DNA from: CAYYYP01 sp964475985
GTDB lineage: Bacteria; Bdellovibrionota; UBA1018; CAYHWW01
DNA: 64,000 bases
Assembly (NCBI GenBank): GCA_964475985.1
Contig: CAYYYP010000005.1
Span: forward strand, 55,999 to 119,998
Reading direction: 5' to 3'
Position 1 is the stretch's first letter, and each line of letters begins with the position of its first letter. The position numbers and the translations under genes were made by a program. The notes beneath the pieces are model-generated. The model did no database searches. It was not told the DNA's origin and was given only the letters and a program-made list of their open reading frames with translations. Positions 26,176 through 32,911 of the stretch are shown here, in pieces.

Positions 26176-26202
26176 TAAAAAACCTTAAGCCTGGTTTAGG
26201 CT
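26176..26202 (-). terminator. Possible Rho-independent terminator after the TPR gene
   Basis: On the minus strand a 5-bp stem AGCCT/AGGCT (26188-26202, loop of 5) is followed by TAAGG and a run of six T (26177-26182). The stem contains the TPR gene stop codon. Short stem, so a modest call. Confidence 0.4.
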
Positions 26203-26750
26203 GGTTCCGCCGATGTCACGAGTGCGGCAGCCCCAGGGGCTACTCTTACGCGCAACTGACCGACCACTTCACGGATTTCTCCGTTCCATGGATCAAGCTT
26301 CAAAGCCTGCTCAAATTCTTTGAGGGCTTCTGGCAAACGGAATTGCGCCAAATACACACGTCCTAAATTGATGAATGGAAAATGCGGCGAATCATAACGC
26401 TTCGCTTTTTTTGCCGCTTCTAGCCAGGGAATGGCCTGTTCCAAATCACCCTTCCGCATGTAGTAAGTGCCAACGTCATTATATGGATTTCCGAATTCGC
26501 CATCGAGTTCGATGGCCTTCATGCAAAGCTCAATGCCGCGATCCAAATCGCCAAGCGCGGCTTCGGCCCATCCCCAAAAAGTCAGGGATTCCGGTGAAGG
26601 CATCAATCGATGAGAATCCGTGAAACGCAACTTAGCATCCTCGATCTTCTGTTCACGGACAAGTCGCAAGCCTTCCCGTAAAAGCTGAGTCGCTCTTTGT
26701 TCACAAAAACTTCCTATTTTCTGCTGATCTAGTGATCTTCCTTGATTCAC
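26196..26750 (-). CDS. Tetratricopeptide repeat protein
   Basis: 184 residues beginning at GTG 26750, which follows GGAAAAG. At least three TPR units of 34 residues are visible from about residue 50 (SLTFWGWAEAALGDLDRGIELCMKAIELD, then NPYNDVGTYYMRKGDLEQAIPWLEAAKKA, then PFINLGRVYLAQFRLPEALKEFEQALKLDP). TPR units hold protein partners. No signal peptide. It overlaps the 3' end of the HAD phosphatase gene by about 50 bases, the last of a CDF, HAD, TPR string. Confidence 0.8.
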   Translation of the reverse strand: MNQGRSLDQQKIGSFCEQRATQLLREGLRLVREQKIEDAKLRFTDSHRLMPSPESLTFWGWAEAALGDLDRGIELCMKAIELDGEFGNPYNDVGTYYMRKGDLEQAIPWLEAAKKAKRYDSPHFPFINLGRVYLAQFRLPEALKEFEQALKLDPWNGEIREVVGQLRVRVAPGAAALVTSAEPA

Positions 26751-27618
26751 GCTTTTCCATCTTAGCCTGAATGATCATTCCCGCAAACTCGGAAAAACCT
26801 TCCCCGGCCTCTGACTGAGTCAAAAATGCAGGGTGATGCTCCATCAATGAAATAAATTGACTCACGTTGGCAACACCTACGGTAAATGGAAGATGTTTGA
26901 AAAAAGGTTCATCGTTAGGGCTATCTCCGACGTATGCAACTTGGGCCTGATCCTTCTGCAAGGCTAGGTTCAAGCCAAGAATTTCACGGGACAATTTATG
27001 TACGCAGGTAAGTTTGTCATACCGACCATACCAGGTGTTCACATGGATGCTGGAAAGCTTTGCCTGGGCCCCCTGTTCCTCACAGAAAGTGAGCAATTGC
27101 TGCACCTTCCCTTTTTTCCAGGGCCGAACATCCTCACAGTAATCAATGGCAAGATCAAATTCTCGGAAGGCCTGATCGCTGGCAAACTTAAGCCCAGAAA
27201 ATTTTTTAAGCAGTTTTTTCTTAAGCTTAAACTTCAAAATTTCGTTTTTTTTTCGGACCAGCGGTGATTCGAGGTAATTTTTTTTAAGGCGGGAGGGCGT
27301 TAAGGAAGCGGCGCCACCTCTGGCGACCGCACCAAATGATTTTCGAACTGGCGTCATGAGCTGGTAAAATGCGCCATTTTCGCCGACCACGGCCGTTACG
27401 GGCCACATCCTCGCGATGAAATCACACCATCCTGCGGGCCTACCGGTCACAGGAATCAGCGCGATGTCCGTGCGTTGCGCAAGGTCCCAAAGCTTTGTGA
27501 ACGCTTGGCCGCCGATGAAGCCGTGACTTGAAAACGTGTCGTCGATGTCAAAAAAAAGTGCCTTAAGTGACGCGAGTTGATTTTTTGGAATCTCAGAGAT
27601 GAGAGGGATGGATTTCAT
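26701..27618 (-). CDS. HAD-superfamily hydrolase
   Basis: 305 residues from ATG 27618, which overlaps the stop of the upstream transporter as ATGA. An in-frame start at 27675 lies inside that gene and is not favoured. The nucleophile Asp and general acid are in FFDIDDTFSS (D24, D26), with VTGRPAGWC as motif II region and GDSPNDEPF as motif IV. The cap and length resemble the Cof/mannosyl-3-phosphoglycerate phosphatase group. It dephosphorylates an unknown sugar or small metabolite in the cytoplasm. Confidence 0.82.
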   Translation of the reverse strand: MKSIPLISEIPKNQLASLKALFFDIDDTFSSHGFIGGQAFTKLWDLAQRTDIALIPVTGRPAGWCDFIARMWPVTAVVGENGAFYQLMTPVRKSFGAVARGGAASLTPSRLKKNYLESPLVRKKNEILKFKLKKKLLKKFSGLKFASDQAFREFDLAIDYCEDVRPWKKGKVQQLLTFCEEQGAQAKLSSIHVNTWYGRYDKLTCVHKLSREILGLNLALQKDQAQVAYVGDSPNDEPFFKHLPFTVGVANVSQFISLMEHHPAFLTQSEAGEGFSEFAGMIIQAKMEKRESRKITRSAENRKFL

Positions 27619-28562
27619 TTTTTGATCTCCCCAAACTGGCAAACGACCGCGCAATCTAAACCATGGTGACGGCAAGGCTCAATGTGAATCACTGCATGGG
27701 CTTTGCCAAATTCATGAACGAGGGCCGCTTCAATTTCATCACAAAGGTCATGGGCGGTCTGAACTTTTAATTCAGAGCAAACCGTTAAGTGCATTTCAAT
27801 ATGGCGTTTGCCCCCCATGCGCCGGGTACGGAGATCATGAAAATCTAAGTAGCGCGCGCGAAAATTTTCCATGACACTTTCCACGCGTTTGATTTCAACC
27901 GCCGGGAGAGCTACGTCCACCAAATCGGCTAAACATTTTTTGATTTGCTCAAAGGCGATCCAAAAAATATAGAGCGCAACAAAAACCGCGGCCACGGGAT
28001 CTACCCAATGCCAGCCGGTGAAATGAATAACGACAAGGCCGCCCAGCAAAGCAAGGCTCGTGATCAGGTCCGTGAGGAAGTGGTATGCATTAGTCTCGAT
28101 CGCAATGCTTTCTTCATGTTTCGCCACTTTTTTATTTTGTAAATAAACTAGCAAATTCACCACCACCGAAATGGCCATGACTCCCATGGCAACCGGCATC
28201 GCGACGACGGGATGGCCGTAACGCAAATGACTGATGCCTTCGTAAACGATGAAAACCCCGGCCACGACGAGCAAAATCCCCTCAAAGAGCGCAGATAAAG
28301 TTTCAAGCTTTCCGTGGCCAAATTGGTGATCCTTATCGGCCGGAGCAATGGCGCGCACCACGGTGAGTTGCGCCAGCACCGAGGAAAGTAAATCAAAGCT
28401 AGAATGAATACTCTCGGAAAGTACACTTACACTGCCGGTAAACCACGCGGCAGCGATTTTAAGTATGGATAATATTAGCGTCGCAAAGAAAGCTAAGCGC
28501 ACGGCGTTTTTCCTAGCTAGAGCATTTGGCGACAGCGGGGGAAGGGATGATGAAGACTTCAT
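27615..28562 (-). CDS. Cation diffusion facilitator transporter
   Basis: 315 residues with six predicted membrane helices in the first 210 and a C-terminal cytoplasmic metal-sensing domain of about 90 residues. The helix II metal site (SESIHSSFDLLSS) and the helix V site (NAYHFLTDLITS) carry the Asp/His residues of CDF proteins, and DKDHQFGHGKLE is the loop typical of the FieF/ZitB group. It exports Zn, Fe or Mn by proton exchange at the inner membrane; the metal cannot be told. First of a three-gene minus-strand string. Confidence 0.9.
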   Translation of the reverse strand: MKSSSSLPPLSPNALARKNAVRLAFFATLILSILKIAAAWFTGSVSVLSESIHSSFDLLSSVLAQLTVVRAIAPADKDHQFGHGKLETLSALFEGILLVVAGVFIVYEGISHLRYGHPVVAMPVAMGVMAISVVVNLLVYLQNKKVAKHEESIAIETNAYHFLTDLITSLALLGGLVVIHFTGWHWVDPVAAVFVALYIFWIAFEQIKKCLADLVDVALPAVEIKRVESVMENFRARYLDFHDLRTRRMGGKRHIEMHLTVCSELKVQTAHDLCDEIEAALVHEFGKAHAVIHIEPCRHHGLDCAVVCQFGEIKK

Positions 28563-28572
28563 GATTTCATCT

Positions 28573-29319
28573 TCACTGTAAACGAGAAGACTTTATGCGG
28601 CCCTTTGGCTTAACTGGAGCCGGGCTTGGCGCATCCGGTTCACCGGCGTCAGACACGGTGGATTGATCGGCAGTAGGGCTACCTTTCGCCGCTGGCGTAA
28701 AACCCCCAAAATAATAAACCATTCCACCCGACAAATAAGTGTACGACTTGTAAATATTAATCCCCACCTCCGCTACAAACTGAAGATTTTGCATATTTGC
28801 GCCCTGAAACATGGAACCCACCGCAAGCTGGGCTACGCCACGCAACTGACTTTCCCTAGCGGCCCAACCGATGGGGAAGCCTAAAAATGGCGTAAAGGTC
28901 ACCCCTTCCCCACCTTGAAATGATTTGTAGATAAGTGGAGTGGCTAAAAATTGCAGTTCATCTTTATGGTCGATATTCAAATAAGAAATCGTGAGCGGTG
29001 TAGCAACGCCTGGTTGCCAACCTGCCAAATCGGGAAACCATTCAAAATCCAGGGTGCCGCCAACTCGGAAACGACGATCCCCAAGTCCTACTCCCGTATT
29101 GAGCTCAATATTCAAAAAATCATTCACTCCGTAACGTGGCTTTAAATTACCGGCAAGCCCTACGCCGTTAGTAAGAGCAATCTCAGGTTCTAGTCCAACG
29201 GAGAATTTTCCGGGGTCAAGGAAGCTTGGGAGATCAAAAACTCCTGCATAACTTTCGCTCGCGGGAAATAAGGCTAGGATCAAAAATAGAAACGAAGCGG
29301 CCGTGGAAATGAAGCTCAT
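28573..29319 (-). CDS. Secreted, probably outer-membrane beta protein, unknown
   Basis: 248 residues with a signal peptide (MSFISTAASFLFLILALFPASESYA). The mature chain alternates short beta strands with glycine turns (GVGLGDRRFRVGGTLDFEW, GGMVYYFGGF), in keeping with an 8-12-stranded outer-membrane barrel. The last 40 residues are a Pro/Ser/Asp linker and basic end (IKSSRLQ), so the barrel does not terminate in the usual aromatic residue. Family not recognised. It lies 10 bases upstream of the CDF gene on the same strand. Confidence 0.65.
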   Translation of the reverse strand: MSFISTAASFLFLILALFPASESYAGVFDLPSFLDPGKFSVGLEPEIALTNGVGLAGNLKPRYGVNDFLNIELNTGVGLGDRRFRVGGTLDFEWFPDLAGWQPGVATPLTISYLNIDHKDELQFLATPLIYKSFQGGEGVTFTPFLGFPIGWAARESQLRGVAQLAVGSMFQGANMQNLQFVAEVGINIYKSYTYLSGGMVYYFGGFTPAAKGSPTADQSTVSDAGEPDAPSPAPVKPKGRIKSSRLQ

Positions 29320-29412
29320 AATTTTTTCTACTTTAATTTTCTCAATCCTGAAATAGGCGAGTCATGAGTTTCGTCTCGACAGAACGTTTGCAATATTTAA
29401 AAATCGCAAGTT

Positions 29413-30537
29413 ATGCGCTGCAATAAATCGAATTTCTTCATTTCGTGCCGACCCCTTCGATTTGCAAAAATTACAAATTTTTTGCCGTTTTTTGCCGTAT
29501 TTTTCGTCATCACCATTGCCTTAGGCACGGTCAGTTGCAAGACCGCTAAAAAGGGTGAACCTGATCAAGACAAATCAGATTCTAACCCTACCCACTTGGA
29601 CGTGTCAGACTGGCGCGAAGGTGAATCTAGTTTTTCGGAAGATTATTGGCAGGAAGAATCCGAAGGCGATGACGAAGGACACTTCATCGTTGAGCGAATG
29701 CCAAGGCAAACGGAAATGACTCCGCAGTTTTGCCGGGACTGGAATCCTGAATATGAATTTCGAAAGAACCGCTGCTGCGCCTTAGTACGCGGGCGAAACC
29801 GACGCACCCCAAAGTCCTGTGCTCCCAACCGACGTTCCGGCAGTTTATGTGAAGAACGTGACCAAAAACAGTTAGCCTTTCGGGCCGATGATCTTGAGTC
29901 GCTTAATTTAGGTGCCATCGATCAACAAGCGTTCTGCACTCCCGATAATGGATTTATGGCCCAAGGCGTCCCTATTTTAGAGACTCCGTTAAATCGCGTA
30001 AAGATCGCAAACCCAAGGCGGTGCTCAAATTTCGGAACGACCGGGCTGGTTATACTTCTTCATCAACTCGGTAAATCGATTCATGAGAAGTTTTCCACGG
30101 ACTCTGCCATGGACGGAGTGCGCCTAATTATTGGGGACATGTCGGGACCAAAGGGCGGGTGCCTGGGGACAGGGAAATCTGCCCATGCCGGCCACACCAA
30201 CGGGCTTGATGCCGACATTGCTTTTTTACAGGCCAAAGCCGGGGTGGAATCCAGCCGAATTTTCAGTAAACAAATGGATCTCCCCTTGAACTGGTGGCTA
30301 CTTAAATCCATCGTGAAGAAAACTCCGGTCTGCCTACAGTATATTTTTTTAGACCGAAGCCATATCCGGAAACTTGAAAAGTTTGTTCGGACTCAAATCG
30401 AAGATGCGGAAGAAAATCAAAAAATTTGGACGAGCCTTAGGCGAATCTTGCGGCATACCAAAGGGCATCGAAACCATTTCCACATTCGGGTAGGCGCAAA
30501 TCAGGTGCAGGATGGAAAAATCCGGTGCGGGGAATAA
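29413..30537 (+). CDS. MepA-like (M74) murein endopeptidase, probable lipoprotein
   Basis: 374 residues. A signal segment (FFAVFFVITIALGTVSC) ends at Cys42 in a lipobox-like TVSC. An acidic linker and a Cys-rich stretch (RKNRCCALVRG) follow. The metal-ligand motifs typical of penicillin-insensitive endopeptidases are present: HAGHTNGLDADI at about residues 257-268 and HFHIRVG at about 355-361. MepA-type enzymes cut the D-Ala-mDAP cross-links in peptidoglycan in the periplasm, a plausible function in a predator or a wall-remodelling bacterium. Isolated gene ahead of tRNA-His. Confidence 0.8.
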   Translation: MRCNKSNFFISCRPLRFAKITNFLPFFAVFFVITIALGTVSCKTAKKGEPDQDKSDSNPTHLDVSDWREGESSFSEDYWQEESEGDDEGHFIVERMPRQTEMTPQFCRDWNPEYEFRKNRCCALVRGRNRRTPKSCAPNRRSGSLCEERDQKQLAFRADDLESLNLGAIDQQAFCTPDNGFMAQGVPILETPLNRVKIANPRRCSNFGTTGLVILLHQLGKSIHEKFSTDSAMDGVRLIIGDMSGPKGGCLGTGKSAHAGHTNGLDADIAFLQAKAGVESSRIFSKQMDLPLNWWLLKSIVKKTPVCLQYIFLDRSHIRKLEKFVRTQIEDAEENQKIWTSLRRILRHTKGHRNHFHIRVGANQVQDGKIRCGE

Positions 30538-30656
30538 CTTTAAAGCCTGGATTTTTAAGCTGGCACTAGCTTGGTATTTTATCTTGCCGCTGAGTTGGTC
30601 TTAAAGTATTACAAAGTGGCTTTTGTCGCGTGAGCACAATTGCATTTGAATTCAGT

Positions 30657-30733
30657 GGTGGCCATAGCTCAGTTGGTAGAGCGCAGGATTGTGGTTCCTG
30701 ATGTCGCGGGTTCGAGCCCCGTTGGTCACCCCA
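30657..30733 (+). tRNA. tRNA-His (GTG anticodon), 3' CCA encoded
   Basis: The cloverleaf is complete. The 7-bp acceptor GTGGCCA pairs with TGGTCAC (one G-U), GCTC pairs with GAGC in the D-arm, the anticodon loop reads TTGTGGT with GTG at the centre, and a TTCGA loop forms the T-arm. The extra G(-1) of tRNA-His at 30657 pairs with the discriminator C at 30730, followed by CCA. It is a common integration point for mobile DNA, and a broken integrase gene starts 245 bases further on. Confidence 0.96.
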
Positions 30734-30878
30734 CTCTTCCCCATAATTTCAATCGGCTCTAGCCCAAAGTCGGGGGCATGCAGTGTATCAATGGAATCGA
30801 CTGCAGTTGACTAACACACGAAGCCTGTAGTTTTCAAAGTTTCTAAATCCGTAAGATTTCAATCACTTAAAGTGAAAA

Positions 30879-30901
30879 CCCTCGTCTAAACTAGACGAGG
30901 G
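30879..30901 (-). terminator. Orphan perfect hairpin with T-run on the minus strand
   Basis: CCCTCGTCTA at 30879-30888 pairs perfectly with TAGACGAGGG at 30892-30901 around a 3-base loop. On the minus strand it is followed by TTTTCAC, as in a Rho-independent terminator, but no minus-strand gene ends here; it lies between tRNA-His and a plus-strand integrase. It may be a remnant of a lost gene or a recombination structure. Confidence 0.6.
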
Positions 30902-30978
30902 AGACGACCGATACATTGTCTAAGTGCAGTGGGATCGTCGCAGAAAAAGTTCCTCGATCCACACGCTGGAGAGGACTC

Positions 30979-31837
30979 ATGGGCTATTACGTACCTCTTT
31001 TGAAGCCGAAACATAAACCCCTGTATTGGAAGCTGCAGTTTGTTTCTCACAAGAAAAAGCATGCTACGAACTCGAAGGCGAGCAAGCCAAAAAAGGAATG
31101 GGATATTCCAAAATCCAGGTGGCACTCACTTGGATTTCAACCACAAATGACAATCGAGCAAGCTCGCGCTCGCGCAAAACAACTCAACGCGAAACTTCAT
31201 ATTAAGCGTCATGAAGAACGTCGTCTCGCACTTGAAGAACAAATCACGAATCTTGAGAATCGTTTCATCGTGGCAATTCCAGAACTATACAAACAAGAGT
31301 TTGAACAAAAATATGTTTTTGGGCGCTTCAACGGACCGGAATGGCGGAAACGATTTCTGCGAAGCTGGCGTGCAGTCCAAAAGATGCTGATAGAGATTCA
31401 ACTCGATCCGGCCGACTGGTACGACGAAATGTATAAATTCTACGAATATTTTCATAGCCGTAAATACAGCCTTTCCTACACCCGAAAAATTTTGCAACTC
31501 GCAAATCTCTGTGGATATTTCTTTTCGAGAAAACTCGGTCAAACCTTCGTGAAGGTTCCCGTACCAAGGGGAAAGGGGAAAAGAGAAAGAACGAATCCTA
31601 GACGCCTATTTTCAGAAACAAAGCCGATATGTTTGCGAATCCGATTTTGGAAAACACACGACTCTCTATGGCGGCCGCAAGGGCTTCACCGATCTTATGC
31701 TAGATCAGCAACAACAATTAGAAAATATCAGCCAGTGGATGGGCCATTCCACTATTGACCGTACTTGGAGAAACGACAAGTCCAGGCGAGTTACGCATTA
31801 TACACTGCCGAAAAAAGGCACCAAAAGAGCATCGTGA
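30979..31837 (+). pseudogene. Tyrosine integrase, frameshifted and partly deleted
   Basis: From ATG 30979, a basic arm-binding N-terminus (YYVPLLKPKH ... RWHSLGF) and a helical core-binding domain run to about codon 200 (PVPRGKGKRE). The frame then shifts near 31575: the original frame ends at 31758, while the shifted frame continues as ILDAYFQKQSRYVC ... GRKGFTDLML and reaches WMGHSTIDRTW with its stop at 31837. The first catalytic Arg region is missing and the Tyr position in GHSxxDxxW appears as Trp. The element behind tRNA-His can therefore no longer be excised by this enzyme, if the reading is right. Confidence 0.72.
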
Positions 31838-31878
31838 ATCTTTCATTTGAAAGCAAAAAAGCCTTTAATTTCGTAACG

Positions 31879-31905
31879 TTGAAATGGACTTTTCTGAGTT
31901 ATAAT
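31879..31905 (+). promoter_or_regulatory. Candidate promoter of the PIN/TOTE operon
   Basis: TTGAAA (31879-31884) and TATAAT (31900-31905) are separated by only 15 bases, shorter than the best 17. The ribosome site GAGGT follows at 31915-31919, five bases before ATG 31925. No other promoter is obvious upstream of the three-gene operon. Confidence 0.45.
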
Positions 31906-31924
31906 GCTATTTAATGAGGTAAGT

Positions 31925-32116
31925 ATGATAGAGAAGAAAAGGATCACACCCCAAGAATTTTATGAACGGATGAAGGCGATGCGCGAGCGTCCGCATAATC
32001 CGGACTTGATCGAGAAGTTTAATAAGATTGTTGAACTCGATGAAAAACATGAGCGTGAACAGGAACAAAAAAAACAACCTAAAAAGATTGCGCACCCACC
32101 GGAAGCCGATATTTAA
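31925..32116 (+). CDS. Small charged protein, first gene of PIN/TOTE operon
   Basis: 63 residues from ATG 31925 with GAGGT five bases upstream; an in-frame ATG at 31904 lies in the promoter -10 and is unlikely. The sequence (MIEKKRITPQEFYERMKAMRERPHNPDLIEKF ... ELDEKHEREQEQKKQPKK) is a highly charged helix without recognised domain. Size and position directly upstream of a PIN-like protein (TAA then ATG with no gap) are those of an antitoxin or nuclease-regulating partner. This role is inferred from position only. Confidence 0.6.
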   Translation: MIEKKRITPQEFYERMKAMRERPHNPDLIEKFNKIVELDEKHEREQEQKKQPKKIAHPPEADI

Positions 32117-32905
32117 ATGGGCCAAGTAGTTTCTTTTTCGGAATTCAAGTCTTACTTCGACACGATCTGTTTTGACGCCACATCGAGAGGGGCAATTCTT
32201 GACACCAATATCCTTATCTCATTGACGTATGAACTAAAGCCAAATCATGAAGAAGTCATGGGATTTTTCAGAAAATACCTTGCGCCCGAACAGGATAGTG
32301 ACTTTCGATTATTTACTACGGTAAATACGCGATCAGAGTTTCTCGACTTTAATAGGCGTCTTCTCATGACGGAGAATCTCCGTGACGTGATCGAAGACAA
32401 ATCACCTTTGAAGATCCCTGCAAAAGCAAAAGCCCAAATCCAATACCAGTCAGGGCAACTCAAGCGCAGAGAGCAACAGGGTGGAGACCCCGTTTTCAAT
32501 GACACGCAGATCAAGATGATTAAGTCGATTTTTTCTGCTGGAAAATTCTCTGGCAATGCAAGTTGGCTCACACTCTGCGATGATTTCTTGGAACACCAAC
32601 TCGATACGGCTGAGAAAAACTTGATAGACCTCGGCATTGAGTACATTAGCCAGCACGAAACAACTCAACAAGATTTATTTCAAAAAAGGATCGACTGGCC
32701 AGATGCTAAACGGATTGCTGAAGCGACATGTCTGGGCCTCTTTGACGCCATGATCATTAATGCATTTCAATGCAGTCGATTTCCGTTCATCGTCAGTACC
32801 GACTTTGACATTGGTTACGCAGTTCTTGCGTCTAAAGAAATAAAAGACGTTGTCATGCCCGATAGCATTGCAAAAAAATATCGCGATTATCATTTTGACG
32901 AATAG
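32117..32905 (+). CDS. PIN-like nuclease domain protein
   Basis: 262 residues. The acidic metal-binding residues of the PIN fold are seen in order: AILDTNILISL (D29, T30, N31), TRSEFLDF (E74), GLFDAMIINAF (D210) and IVSTDFDIGY (D229/D231). The long spacing between E74 and D210 includes a helical, Lys/Gln-rich insertion, so this is larger than the usual 130-residue toxin PIN domain. It is probably an RNase or structure-specific nuclease. It starts immediately at the stop of the small protein and is followed after 6 bases by the primase-helicase. Confidence 0.72.
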   Translation: MGQVVSFSEFKSYFDTICFDATSRGAILDTNILISLTYELKPNHEEVMGFFRKYLAPEQDSDFRLFTTVNTRSEFLDFNRRLLMTENLRDVIEDKSPLKIPAKAKAQIQYQSGQLKRREQQGGDPVFNDTQIKMIKSIFSAGKFSGNASWLTLCDDFLEHQLDTAEKNLIDLGIEYISQHETTQQDLFQKRIDWPDAKRIAEATCLGLFDAMIINAFQCSRFPFIVSTDFDIGYAVLASKEIKDVVMPDSIAKKYRDYHFDE

Positions 32906-32911
32906 TGCCCG

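Noticed and set aside
30538..30656. Terminator after the MepA-like gene
   Set aside because: AAGCT-N6-AGCTT stem is short and the following T-run is weak.
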